The notes beneath the pieces were generated by a model. That model was given only the letters and a program-made list of their open reading frames with translations, searched no databases and was not told the origin of the DNA. A program made the position numbers and the translations under genes. A stretch of DNA of 64,000 nt. Origin: Cycas panzhihuaensis. Lineage: Eukaryota; Cycadophyta. Positions within the stretch are counted from its first letter, which is position 1; every line of letters starts with the position of its first letter. Shown piece by piece: positions 1 to 11,380 of this stretch. The stretch lies in the NCBI GenBank assembly GCA_023213395.1, contig CM041465.1, positions 132,315,741 through 132,379,740 of the forward strand, in the 5' to 3' direction.

Positions 1-1195
1 AATGGGTCAACAAGCTACCAACTTTTGGCTTTGACATAATTTATAAAAAAGGAAAAGAAAATGTCATTGTTGATGCATTCTTTAGGATTTTAGAACAGGT
101 AGTGATGCAAGCCATTTAAGCCAACCTAACTTGGACACAAATTGATACAAGAGTATAGGAAAGATCCACCTTCTTGGCAAATAATTAAAAAAATCCAAGT
201 TGGAACACAAACAAGTTGCGAATTATGTAATGATCTAGTACTACATAGAGGAGAAATCTTTGTTTTGCAAACATCAACATTGAAGGAGAAATTTCTCTAA
301 GAAGCTCATGCAACACCATTAATAGGACATGTGAGAATAGGCAAGACATATCAACAAATTTAGATCATATACTTTTGGAAAGGATTAAAAGTAGATGTTT
401 ACAAGTTTGTTTCCAAGTGCGACACATGCCAATGGAACAAAAGTGAGAGTGTCAAAATACCAAGATTACTTCAACCATTACACATACTAGAGCATAAATG
501 GGAGGAGATATGTATGAATTTTATTACTGGGTTAACCAAATCAAAGAGCAAAGATTCAATCCTTATTGTTGTGGACCAATTGATTAAATATGTACATTTC
601 AGGGGAACTCAATCCATGGTAAAAACCAGTAAGATTACTAAGATTTTCATAAAGGAAATCCATAGACCACATGGTTTTCCCAAAGTTTTAGTAAGCGACT
701 GGGATTCAAAGTTCACAAGCATTTTTTGGAAAGAAATATTTCGTTAGGTCGGGACTAAGCTCACAATAAGCACTACATATCATCGGCAAATCGATGGTTA
801 GACTGCAACCATTAATAAATGCTTGGGGGGCTACCTTCGAAATTTCTCTTTTGACAAACATTATCATTGGCATAGATGGCTAAACTTGGTAGAATAGTGG
901 TACAATACCACTTATCACATGTTGGCAAAGATGACACCTTTTCAAGCATTGTATGGTTACGAGTCTCTATCTCTCCTTTCTTGGGCTAATTTAAAAGTTT
1001 TGATAGTTTAGGATCAACAATAGTAGATCACTCAAACATTGCAAGTACAAAAAGACAATTTGAGTCTTGCAAGGAACTAGATGAAATAACAACTTGATTT
1101 GCATAGGACAGAAAGATCATTTGTGGATGGTGAATGGGTATTTTTACGATTCCAACCTTATAAACAATCTACTCTTAAACAAAAATAAAACCTAT
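1..1195 (+). pseudogene. pol: GyA pol: end of RNase H and integrase
   Basis: The first 100 bases encode the end of the RNase H/connection region (YKKGKENVIVDAF). The H2C2 zinc finger follows at about 307-450, with the motif SKCDTCQWNKS. The integrase core at 514-747 carries two of the catalytic acidic residues, in VVDQLIKYVHF and LVSDWDSKF. A stop follows at 747. Past it the expected catalytic Glu of a GQTE-like motif reads as stop-T-A, so the third acidic residue is missing. Many stops and small frameshifts interrupt the rest. In the family this enzyme inserts the cDNA copy into the genome; this copy cannot be active. Confidence 0.82.
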
Positions 1196-1413
1196 CGCTT
1201 ATTACTCATCCTTTCAGTTTATCTAGTCATGAGTAAAAACTTAAATTTGGTATGAATCAATTGCTTTCACTAACTAATTTTACGTAAATGATAAGTGGAA
1301 AGCAGTAGGAACTAAAATGAACAATATAGTAGCGATAAATGCGAGAATATTTACTTTCGTAATATTATCATTTTCTCTTCATTCTACAATAACTCAAGAT
1401 TTGATCTCATAAA
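1196..1413. other. Unassigned AT-rich segment inside GyA, left of CoA
   Basis: Near 1195 the similarity to GyB integrase stops. About 215 bases follow with no coding signal, ending in the CoA target duplication ATAAA (1409-1413). The segment resumes after CoA (6645-about 6850). The roughly 420 bases together may be an older insertion in GyA or a variable region between integrase and chromodomain. Confidence 0.4.
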
Positions 1414-1646
1414 TGTTGAAAACAGAGCAAAGACAAAAACATGATTTGTACAGAGAAGAGAAAGAGTGACCATTTTCTTGAGATTCAATCTCCTTAAATA
1501 TACATCTACGATGTGACCGTTACAAACTGAAATGTAACCGATCAGTCTGAGACTGCCAAGTGGCACAATCTTACATTAGAGTTACATTTGAGGGTGGTCC
1601 CAACATGACCCCCTTTCTAACTTAGATAAAACATTACATATCAACA
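1414..1646 (-). repeat. CoA 3' LTR
   Basis: 233 bp, starting TGTTGATATG and ending TTTTCAACA on the minus strand. It matches 6430-6644 except for four substitutions and 18 extra bases within 1584-1603. Confidence 0.96.
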
Positions 1647-1658
1647 CCCTCTCTTAAT
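1647..1658 (-). promoter_or_regulatory. CoA polypurine tract
   Basis: ATTAAGAGAGGG on the minus strand, directly before the 3' LTR. It is the expected plus-strand primer. The same tract precedes the CoB 3' LTR (20130-20141). Confidence 0.85.
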
Positions 1659-1669
1659 GTTTTATCTCT

Positions 1670-3138
1670 AATAGTCCCATTTTGTCTCTCAAATATTTAA
1701 GCCTTTCTTTTCCAAGAGGCTTTGTCAGAAGATCTGCAACCTTTGCTCATTGAGGGATGACTCCAAGTCAATTTCTTTATTATATACCTTTTCTCTTATG
1801 AAATGATGGTGAACTTCAATATGCTTTATTCTTGCATGTAGAATTGGATTTTTGGTTAGCTTGATGGCACTTTGATTGTTGCACTTCAAGGACTTTGCCT
1901 TTTTTTGTTGTTGACCCAAGTTGAGCAGAAGTTGTCTTAACCAAATAGCTTCACAAGTTGCTGACACAGCTGCTTTGTATTCTGCTCAGAGAAGAGAGAG
2001 CAGCGTAGCTGTTTCTTACTACACCAGGAGGTTGCTGATGATCCTAAGAAAAAACAATATCCACTGGTGGATTTCCTTTGTTCTTTGTCTCCAGCCCAAT
2101 CGGAGTCACAGTACCCTGACATTTCAATTGGGTATCCTTTTATGTATACTAACTTGAGATCAATTGTTCCTTTAAGATATCTCAAAATTCTTTTTGCAGC
2201 CTGCCAATGTCTCAATTTTGGATTTTGCATGTATCTGGATATTAGTCCTGCTGAATAGGATATGTCAGGCCTAGTGGCTATCAGATAAATCAAACTTCCA
2301 ATCATTTGTCTATACAGAGTGACATCATCATCTTTTTCCATATTATCTACCATTAAGTCACAGTTTGTTTCCATGGGCGTTGCACATGGATTGCAGTTCT
2401 CCATCTGAAATCAAACAAGCAAATTTTTGATGTAGTTACTCTGGGACAAGGTTATATAATTTTGATATTGACCTACCTCCAATCCCAAGTAATAATTCAA
2501 ATGAACCCAAGTCACATCATTTCAAATTTACATTGAAGTTGATCCTTGATATCTTTAATTCCTCCTTCATCATTTCCAGTAAGAAGCATATCATCAACAT
2601 AGATAACAATTATTGTTACCTTGTTGTTCTTTCTCCTTATGTAGAGACTAGAGTCGAAGTTGCATCGATTGAACTTATTTTCTTGGAAATGATCTAATTT
2701 GGCATACCAAGCCCGCGGGGCCTATTTTAGACCATACAGAGCCTTTTTTAATCTGCAGACCAAATTTTCTTGTCCTTTTTCAATGTATCCTTCAGGTTGT
2801 TGCATGTAGACTTCTTCTTCTGATTCGCCATTTAAGAAGGCGCTTTTTACATCTAACTGAGAGATTTTCCAATTTTGTGCTGCAGCCAAAGCTATTACTA
2901 TTCTTACCATGTTCATTTTTGCTACAGGAGAAAAGGTCTCATCAAAATCTACACCTGCTGTTTGTGTGTATCCTTTTGCGACTAATCTTGCTTTGTACTT
3001 TTCTACCTTACCATCCATTCGCCTTTTTGTTTTATAAACCTATTTGCAGCTTACAGCAGATTTGTTGGTAGGTAGTTCTACTAATTTCCATGTCTGATTT
3101 TTCCTGATTGAGTTCATTTCATTGTCCATTGCAACTTT
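1670..3138 (-). pseudogene. pol: CoA pol: reverse transcriptase and RNase H
   Basis: RT starts in the open stretch 2722-3018 (KARLVAKGYTQTAGVDFDETF, then LDVKSAFLNG) and stops at ALYGLK. Beyond the stop, a shifted frame continues to the active-site motif YVDDM near 2600. RNase H lies in 1937-2404, with TRPDISYSAG and the DSDWAGD motif. The CNNQSAIKLTKNPILHAR and KHIEVHHHFIREK motifs follow in another frame at 1725-1967. In the family it copies the element RNA into DNA and removes the RNA. At least four stops or frameshifts inactivate it. Confidence 0.9.
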
Positions 3139-4854
3139 TCATTCTTGACGATCTTTTGCTTCTTGAAAGTTTTGAGGTTCGACTTTGCTTAGAAGAGCTT
3201 TTGACCTTTGCCCTCGTGTTTTCTGTTCTATTACATTACTTTTCCCTTCTTCAATTGTTTTAATATACCATTTTGGCAAGTTTTTCTGTCTTTGTGAGTT
3301 TTCCTTCTCAATGGAGTCTTCTGTTACTTGACTAGTTTCACTTGTTGATGATGGATCAGCTTGCCCTTCTACTGAAGTGATCTCGGATTCATTTTCTTGC
3401 TCGGCTTCTGGTGCTTCTTCTTCTGAGGTGATCTTTGATTTATTTTCTTGCTCATCTTCATGTGTCTCTTCGTACGTGACAGCTTCCTGTTTAATTCCTT
3501 TTTCACCTTCTACTATTCTAATTTGTGAGAATTCAATAGAATCTTCTTCATTAAAAACGACATCTCTGCTTACATAGAATTTGTTAGTTTTAGGATGTAT
3601 GCATTTATAGGCTTTTGAATTTTTACTGTAGCCTATCAAAATGCATTCTATGCTTTTGCATCCGCTTTGATCTTTTTATCAGGAATATGCACAAACGCTT
3701 GACTACCAAAAACTTTGAGAAGACTTACATCGGGTTTTTGTCCTGTCCAAGCTTCTTCTGGGGTGATATCCTTCAAGGCTTTTGTGGGACTTCTATTTAT
3801 TAGGTAACACGCTGCTTATCGCCGCCCAATATGATTTTGGTATTTTTGTTCCATACACCATACTTGAGCCATTTCCATTAGAGTTCTATTCTTTCTTTTG
3901 GCTACTCCATTCATCGAGGAGTATAAGGAGTTGTAACTGTCATGAATTCCTCGATCCACCGCAACAATTTAGAAACTCCTTTGATATATATTCTCCTCCT
4001 CCATCTGACCTGATGCACTTAATTTTCATTCCTGACTCTAGTTACATCGCTTTAAATTCTTTGAATGTTTCAAAGACTTCTGACTTATTATGTAGGAAAT
4101 ATACCCATACTTTCCGAGTGAAATCATCAATGAAAGTTAAGAAATATCTACATCCGTTAATTGTGAGAGGTGTAATTGGACCACAAATATCTGTATGTAT
4201 CAATTCCAACTTTGACTGAGCTCTCCAAATACTTTCTTTAAAAAAAAGTCTACTGTTTGCCCAATTGACAGCCTTTACAAACAAATTTATCTGATAAAAT
4301 GCTAGGTAGGCCATTCACCATTCCTGATTTTTCCATTAGTTTTAGTGAGTCAATTGAGAGATGTCCATACCTCAAATGCCAAGCTTTATTATTAGATTTA
4401 GAAGCAGTACAAGATTTTTCTTCCAAATAAGGAAGTACAGGATCTGACAGAAGTTGTAAAGATCATTACATCTGATTCCTTTTGCAACAAATTTTTCACC
4501 TCTCTTCATATCTAGAATATGACAGTTCCCTTCTTCATTGGAAATGGTTTTCAATCCTTCTTTACTTAATTGAGAGACAGAGAGAAGATTCATTTTCAGA
4601 TCTGGAACAAACAGAACATTTCCGATCTTCTTTGCATTCCCATCCAGATTTATAGAGATAGTTCCAATCCCTTTTATATCAAGAGAATACTTATCACCCA
4701 ATTATACTAATTTGTTTATATTGCATGGTTTCAAGGTTTCAAACCATTCTTCTCGATTTGTCATATGTTTGGAAGCTCCTGAATCTATATACCACATGTC
4801 TTTGTCTTTCATGCTGGTAGCCAAGGCAGTGATTGAGGTAGTCTCTTCTTCCTC
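3139..4854 (-). pseudogene. pol: CoA pol: protease, GAG-pre-integrase, integrase
   Basis: The protease motif DSGASKHMT lies at about 4762-4795, and its conserved C-terminal half at 4372-4701 (NVLFVPDLKMNLLSVSQLSK). The integrase core starts at 4314 with LIHTDICGP and runs to 4042, then decays through several frames from 4041 to 3640. The tail is open at 3139-3639 (IGYSKNSKAYKCIHPKTNK, VSRDVVFNEED), followed by an acidic linker. Protease cleaves the polyprotein and integrase inserts the cDNA. The catalytic core is interrupted, so it is inactive. Confidence 0.88.
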
Positions 4855-5768
4855 CTGTTCGTCCTTTTCTTTACTGTAGCCTCCAATGGGTCGTTTTCCT
4901 TTTTGAATTTCATTTCGTCTTTGTGGACACTAATATGGATAGTGCCTGCTTTGTCCGCAATAGCAGCATATATCAAAGATTCTACAATTGCTGGCGAAAT
5001 GTCCGGTTCTTCCATAGTTGAAACAGACTTTGTTCTCTCTGCCACGTCCCTGTCCTCTTGAATTATGCCAGCGTCCTCGTCCCCTGAAATCTGATGTTCC
5101 GCTTCGTCCTCGAAATTGATGTCTTCCTCTTGGCCCGAGGTTTAGTCTGGATGCAAATGCATCCTCCAATTCTGACGTGTTTTCATACCTTTTGTTTCTC
5201 TGTTCTTGTCTCAGTAATAAACCTATCAATTCATCAAGGGTCAACTTGTCTAACCTATCACTACTTGTGATAGTGTTGACGATTGTGTCGAATGATTTAG
5301 GTAATCTTGCAGTCACAATTTCCACTAGGTCTTGTTCAGAAATTAGACCTCTGGCATTTAAGAGATTATTTCGAACAGTAATAATCTTATGCATAAATTC
5401 TGTTACATCTTCATTTTCTTTCATGTGAAGCTTGTACAATTCTTCTTTGAGAGCAATTATTCTTGCCTTATTCTTTTGTCCATACAAATTTTCTAAACAT
5501 TTCCAAATTTCAGATGCCAGATTCAAATTTTCAACATAAATCAGAATTGAATCGGAAATTGACATTTTCAAGGTGAGACTACCTATATTATTTCTTTCTT
5601 CCCAGTTCCCTAGCTTAGCATCACCAATAGCGGGACGTTTTCCTGTTCCTTCAAAGAATGTCCTGCATTTTTGACCCTTAAAATGGTTTCCATCTTAATT
5701 TTCTAGACATGATAGTTGGAACCAGTCAATTTTTCTGGTTCAGGCAGAGAAATAAGTGTAGAGGACAT
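4855..5768 (-). pseudogene. gag: CoA gag (capsid and nucleocapsid)
   Basis: The likely start is the ATG at 5768 (MSSTLISLPEPEKLTG). A TGG-to-TAG type stop follows after YHV, and a frameshift near 5640. The main open stretch, 4930-5571, holds the UBN2-like capsid (KNKARIIALKEELYKLHMKE, LDELIGLLLRQEQRNKRYE), an RG-rich linker and the zinc knuckle. The knuckle reads CFNYGRTGHFASNC, so its second Cys is Tyr. A second knuckle-like CCYCGQSRHYPY follows. The family protein forms the virus-like particle and packages RNA. Confidence 0.88.
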
Positions 5769-6414
5769 TATTCTCAGAGGCAGAAAAATAATTTTGAAGT
5801 CTGACCGTACAGTTGTACGGAATTCCGTATGGAACCCTAAGTGTACGGATGAGAGAAGAATGTACCTCAAACTCTAGATTTTTCAGGCGCCTATTCAGAT
5901 CTGAAGGCGGATTTGTAAAAAAAAATCACTCAGAAGGGAGAAATCGACCTCGAAAGGTAAAACTGCGGCTAGGGCAGAAATTCGATTTTTGAAGAAATCA
6001 CAGTGAAATTCTTAGAAAAATTCTTCCAAACTGCACGGAAACTCAAAGTATTAATGCTGAGAAGGATTTATGACTGAAAGTACCCGATTTCATGAGCAAA
6101 TCGAAGAGATTTTTGAGCAAAATCCTTCAAACCCGCGCGGACTGGTTCGGGCTCTGTTTGGCCTGCAAAACATCTTCAAATGACTCTGCTCCAGAAGAGA
6201 AAAGTGTTCTCCGTGTTCCGATCTATCTTCCCACCAATTTTCACTTCGATTTGACACTTTTGAAAAAATGCATCCGTACACGTCCGTACAAGTTCGTACG
6301 GTTCTGTACACCAGGATATTAATGATCTTTTGATAGTACAGGAACCCCTTCTTACACCCTTGATTGGATTATCTTGACAGAAGAAATCATCTCCAAATGA
6401 TCAATTTAGACTGG
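5769..6414 (-). other. CoA leader with two GTAC-rich clusters
   Basis: Untranslated leader between primer site and gag. It carries four GTAC motifs at about 6275-6315 and another cluster at about 5806-5865. The first cluster is followed on the minus strand by a TTTTTTCAAAAGTG stretch also found, with variation, in CoB, CoE and CoH. Confidence 0.7.
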
Positions 6415-6429
6415 CCTGCTCTGATACCA
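6415..6429 (-). promoter_or_regulatory. CoA primer-binding site
   Basis: TGGTATCAGAGCAGG on the minus strand, immediately after the 5' LTR. It is the common plant initiator-Met tRNA type. Confidence 0.93.
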
Positions 6430-6644
6430 TGTTGAAAACAGAACAAAGACAAAAACATGATTTGTACAGAGAAGAGAAAGAGTGATCATTTTATTGAGAT
6501 TCAATCTCCTTAAATATACATCTACGATGTGACCGTTACAAACTGAAATGTAACCAATCAGTCTGAGACTGCCAAGTGGCACAATCTTACATTAGAGTTA
6601 ACATGACCCCCTTTCTAACTTAGATAAAACATTACATATCAACA
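6430..6644 (-). repeat. CoA 5' LTR
   Basis: 215 bp. It is near-identical to 1414-1646 but lacks 18 bases. It is followed by the target duplicate ATAAA. Confidence 0.96.
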
Positions 6645-6649
6645 ATAAA

Positions 6650-6962
6650 GATGATGAATCTCTTTTCAGGATCCATAAATGTGATTGATTGAATCCCTAG
6701 AGTATGAGATTGGATGAATAGAATCAATTTAAAGAGAAAAATCTAATGGATCTAATGAATTCCTCAATGGAAATGAGTATAACATAATATGATCCTTTAT
6801 TCATAAACAAGACATCTTCATTCCAATAAAAATCATAGATATTTAACCAAGTGGAAGGACCTTGATGTCGAAAATGCTACGTGGGAGTTTGAAAATTGTT
6901 TCCATCAACATTCTCACATCCCAATGCTTTGAAGGAAACTCATCATCTCAAGGGGAGGGACT
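6650..6962 (+). pseudogene. pol: GyA chromodomain-like tail and purine tract
   Basis: After about 200 unassigned bases, one frame from about 6851 reads WKDLDVENATWEFENCF. This fits the end of a chromodomain (the VQWKG...ATWE pattern) at the C-terminus of chromovirus integrases. The chromodomain directs integration to chromatin. A purine tract AAGGGGAGGGACT ends at 6962, directly before the LTR. Confidence 0.6.
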
Positions 6963-7338
6963 TGTAGCATTTTTTCTAAATGTTGGCCAACTTCTTGCGT
7001 TTTCCCTTAAGGCCAACTTTCCTCTTTTCTTAAAATCGGCTTCCTATATTTTATATTACAATTATTCGTAGGGTTGTTGGCTCCCATTTGTAATCATCAT
7101 TGGAAGGTACTTGGCTAGGGCAGAAAGCATTCTCGTTTGGAATTATTCTGGGAGGATACCTCGCCTTGAAGATGGAACCATTTTGTATTTATCATAAGTT
7201 ATTAATTCCAGTTATTATTATTGTTTTGCAAGTATTTCTTAGTGGATATCTCTATTTATTACATGATTCGATATTAATTCTATTATAAATCTGTGAATAC
7301 TTCATTGCTTTTGTAAAGTGTTGTTTAGAAATCCTACA
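6963..7338 (+). repeat. GyA 3' LTR
   Basis: 376 bp from TGTAGC to CCTACA, giving the TGTAG/CTACA inverted ends, with a purine tract just before it. It shares a CCTCGCCTTGAAGA-like stretch with the LTRs at 52701 and 56555, so these are related gypsy families. No second copy lies in the window. Confidence 0.7.
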
Positions 7339-8700
7339 AAGCACATGATGAATACATCAATGCAGCCCTGTACACATTGCAAAAGCAAGATGTAAGCAAC
7401 CAATTATCTGCTAGTATATTGCCATGTGAGAGGTAGCAGATTCATGGTGAAGTGCACATGCACATGGTGACGATCTTCGCCATCTAAAGATGATCCATGG
7501 TGCATGTTGCGTATGTTGTTGATGAGAGAGATTAGATTAATGGAGTTTGTGAGTGTCCATTCATGGATTCATTGTTAGAATGATATGAGCCCACAAGGGT
7601 TTGGAAGTATGAGAATAAGCAACAAGCCTGCAGTGCAAAATTGAGCTAAGAACAAGGTTAAAATTTTAGACCAATTTTGGTGAAGAGCAAATGAAGAAGG
7701 CATTTGATTGAAAAATAAGGAAGTGTGTAGGATATAAAACATAAATCTGAAGAGCTTGTGCATGCAGGCAATCTGAAGTGTGTAAGAGAGTCCAGGGCAG
7801 ATTTGAAGATAGCCCATTGATAGGCATTTTTAGCAAACATGAAGAAAACATAGACCATAACAAGTTTTGAAAATATTATGAGAAACAACACCCTGTCGAA
7901 GAATGTTAAAGAAGAGGGGATTGAAGCTAGTGGCTCTAGTTGAAACCCTTGCCCATTTGAAGAGATGACAAACTCATACCTCAAAATGGAGATAATAGGT
8001 GACCTGTAGAAGAGAACAACCGTTAAAGGCTATTGTAGAGATGCTCAAAGCATTGGAAATAGAGAGAAAGTAGAGCAACTCAATACAATTGAGAAGACTC
8101 ACCTAGTGAAAGCTCTAAGAAAGAGATAGCCAAACCTTGTAGAAGTGCAAGCGCATTATGAATTAAGGGATTGCTATCGTGGTGTATATGAACGAGGGTT
8201 TGCCCCTCAAAAGCATTGTTGAGATTGCTAATAGATGTCATTTTTCAATTTGGAACCCCTGAGATCATGGAAGAGAAGCTAAGATGAGGGGCCATAACAC
8301 AGTGATCAATGACATCCTCCAGAGTAGATGGGTGGCAGGGTAACAAGAGTGATCCTTGGTGGCTCAACAACCAAATGGCGTTCCTCCCTTGTTGTGGCCC
8401 TCCAAAGAGCATTCCCATGTGTGACATACTATGTAGATGGGCATTTTCGTAAAGGGTTCATTCGTAGGAAGCTTAGAGTTAATGAGAGGGTACCAGAAGA
8501 GGTAGAGCACAATGTGATATATATCAAGTTGTTGTTCCTCGTGCATTGAAGCCCATGGCAATGTTTTGATCTGCAATAGTTCAGATCTAGAGAAGATTTG
8601 AAATCGTCCACACAACCATTGTGGAAATCGCCCATGTATTCATGGTGAATGTAGATTGTGAAACTCTAAAGTGGTTAAAAAATTTGAATGGCAAATAATC
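7339..8700. other. Unassigned region, no supported gene
   Basis: AT-rich DNA with only short open frames on both strands (the longest is about 108 codons on the minus strand, 7658-7984). None shows a known motif or supporting splice pattern. Part of 8270-8650 is less AT-rich. It may hold remnants of the 5' end of GyB, but no LTR or primer site is visible. Confidence 0.4.
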
Positions 8701-10280
8701 AAATGCGTAGGTGAATGGTGGGTCTGACTTGACCTTTAATTAATTTTTTTTTCAAAGGTTTTCAAAACATTAAATGAAATTTCATAAATTTTCAGTTCTG
8801 CCTAACCCCGTTTGACCTCAGTAGGCGGTCACATGAGTGAATTCAACATGACTCAAGCCTAAAATCAAAAGGTGCTAAATGAACTTTTCACCTCAACTTC
8901 AAATTTTCTTGACATATTGACACAATTTTGAGCATAACTTTCACATACGAAGTTAGAACTGCGGGTTGCATTAGAAAGTAGACTTTGGTGGCTTCAAAAT
9001 GAGTGGTCATATGAACCCTTTTGGTAAAGATTTTACAAAGATTTTAATCATTGAAATTAGCTCAAGTGAACACTAACATTTTTGTGGGTTTGTATTTTTA
9101 AAAAAATTAAGGCATAGATTCATATGATGTGGTGATTTCATGGTTCCTAGACACATTTTGATAACTATGGATGCATTTTGTGTAGTGAGCCCAACACGCA
9201 TATGATAGGAAATATAATAATCACAACAAAAGTCCTTAGATAAAAATTATTCCAACATGCACAAAGCATATAGATTGATGCATTGTGAACTGTGAACATG
9301 AAAAGGATGTAGTATTCCATTAAGAGGGGACATTAATGAAGCCTTTGTTTTCACCACAGAAGCAAGGTTGTATGCCAAATGTTGAGAAGAGGATGAAGCA
9401 TCATTTGAAGAATAGATAGGAACACTATGAAGGACAATTTATCAACCACGCACCTAAGGAAGCCTTGCCACGAGGAAGATAAAGACGTAGTTGCTCGCAC
9501 CACCCTATCATGAAGACAAAGACATAGTTTCTCACATTGCCATGAATGAATGCCTACAAATAGAGATGGCCTGACCTAACTAGAGGAATGACACTTAGAG
9601 CTAGAGGAGATGTGCAGTAGATGCTAGGCCAAGACAGGAAAGACTCCAATGTAGAGATGCCCACATTAGGAAGAACTGCAAAATTGCAATGCTCAACATC
9701 GATCTAGATGCCACTGCCATGAGGACAAAAATTTTAGAGGAAGCACAAGACAAGATCCTATGAAAATTGAGCATGGAGCCCTATATGCGAAGGCCACGAT
9801 AGCAAGTCGTGGAACAAAGATGATGAATCAAAGCATGAAAAATCGACACCTGTGAAGAAAAGCACAAACGCACATGACGTTAGACGAAGGAAAAAAAAGA
9901 TTTTTGGAATATTCTTGTTAAAAATAGAATATTCCTTCATTACATTGCGGAAAGCAACAAAAAACCATCATATATCATTAACTATATGAACAAAACTACT
10001 GGGAGAAATGTCATCACCTTTGGAATTGCATGGGCTATGTGAAAACCAAGGTACGAAACTCTTATTTTTGATTAAGGTGGTCAACAAACAAAGCATTAAA
10101 AGGCCTTGTCAAGTGCAGAACTTCATACTTATTTTAATTTTAGTCAAGTACATCGGAAACAAAAGTTGTGAAAGGTAATTTTAATACCTACGAAAAATTT
10201 CGGGTCATTAAAATATTGACATTTGTAAAGGCATTTTCATATTGTTGGAGTCAATTTTTAAGTATTTGTCAAGCACAACA
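8701..10280. other. Unassigned AT-rich region upstream of GyB gag
   Basis: No protein domain is readable. A short stretch near 9650-9680 reads CRDAHIRKNC, which faintly recalls a zinc knuckle but lacks one Cys. The GyB 5' LTR should lie here or have been lost. Nothing here matches the LTR at 52701-53126 by eye. Confidence 0.4.
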
Positions 10281-10536
10281 TGCCTCATAGAGGAAAACAA
10301 GTTTCTTCTAAGGAAGAAATGGTTGAAGACTCAAAGCAAAGATCAAAGGAGCCTTTCCTGGGTTTTACACAAATGATGGAGATTACATTGCAACGACAAG
10401 CAGATGCTAAAGACCAGATGATGTAGAATATGATGATGGTGTTTCAACAAATAATGGTCCAACAAACACAACAGACACAACAACTCTTAGAAGCTTAGTA
10501 CACCCCAATGCACACAACAATTCCTATCCAATAGTT
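10281..10536 (+). pseudogene. gag: GyB gag, N-terminal fragment
   Basis: The likely start is the ATG at 10281 (MPHRGKQVSSKEEM). A Gln- and Met-rich stretch follows, with two in-frame stops. The fragment ends where GyC is inserted. It is placed with GyB because the sequence right of GyC (26612 onward) continues a gypsy gag on the same strand. Confidence 0.6.
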
Positions 10537-11294
10537 TGTTGACTTAATATCTGCCCAATTGAGATATTCACTTGTCAAGGGTTTCGATCGTAGCCTGGGG
10601 TGGGCTCATGGTCAACATATGGGTTAGTGTATTATGCTATACCTTATGAGTCCACAATATAAATACAATCACAATATATTATTATGCATTCATCATCACA
10701 TCAATAGAAACACATAGAAGACATAAGTTCCTCGCAACTTTGATATTTCATTAAACAAAATCACTGTTTACATGGCATTCTGTCATACAGTATTATCTGT
10801 ACATTGCTTGGTTGGTTATTCGTACCAGACCAAGCCCCAATAGATCACTTAACTTAGCTCTCATACCAATTTGGCCGTATGAATAGGCTTAAATAGGATA
10901 TGCGTGCCTGTTAGGGAACGATTGTGACTAGGAGTCACAACTGTCCCTTTTCCATAATGCATGCCCCTTCATAACTAAACCTAGGTTAACCATTGTGTTT
11001 GTTAATCATTCCACATGTGCATCCATACGGTCTTGTCCATGTACCTTCCTTCTGCCTCAAATGTTCCATGTCTGCTCTCTATGCATTCCACAGCTATTCT
11101 ATATGCTCTCTGTGACTGTCGTGTGTTCCTGCGATGGAACACATAGTGTTTTGTGCTTACTGTTTATTGGTTCTTATTCGTTCCTCATTTTGGACATTTG
11201 TTGTATGGTTCTATTGCATTTATTAGTCATACTAAACTTTAGCTATCATATGTTCCTACATTTGGGTGCACAAGTATCTAATTTGACCCTAACA
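10537..11294 (-). repeat. GyC 3' LTR
   Basis: 758 bp, alignable over its whole length with 25856-26611. A run at the right end matches CACAAGTATCTAATTTGA in both copies. Confidence 0.93.
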
Positions 11295-11380
11295 TCCATC
11301 CTGGGTCAACAAAAATGGTTGAGCATCCTTGCTCAAATTTCAAAATTTCAAAAATTTTGTATTCTCCTCCCTCTTTGAAA

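Larger units (their letters stand above)
1414..6644 (-). mobile_element. CoA: structurally complete Ty1/copia retrotransposon
   Basis: It has two LTRs beginning TGTTG and ending CAACA on the minus strand, flanked by a perfect 5-base duplication ATAAA (1409-1413 and 6645-6649). An initiator-Met type primer site lies inside the right LTR and a purine tract inside the left LTR. Total length is 5231 bp. Gene order on the minus strand is gag, protease, integrase, RT, RNase H, the copia order. All genes are broken. By eye the LTRs differ by four substitutions and one 18-base indel, so the insertion is the youngest datable one here. Confidence 0.97.
1..7338 (+). mobile_element. GyA: 3' part of a Ty3/gypsy element, split by CoA
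   Basis: The element enters from the left edge with the end of RNase H, then integrase (to about 1195). After the nested CoA it continues with a chromodomain-like tail (about 6851-6962), a purine tract and a 3' LTR (6963-7338). The domain order RNase H, integrase, chromodomain is that of plant chromoviruses. GyB integrase at 52033-52515 is a close relative and gives a template for the alignment. The 5' LTR, gag, protease and RT lie outside the window or are lost. Confidence 0.8.

Noticed and set aside
7575-8635. Several overlapping open frames of 60-108 codons on both strands
   Set aside because: No recognisable motif, no splice pattern, and lengths expected by chance in such DNA.
9640-9690. 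CRDAHIRKNC resembling a zinc knuckle
   Set aside because: One Cys is missing and the surroundings have no gag sequence; too short to call.
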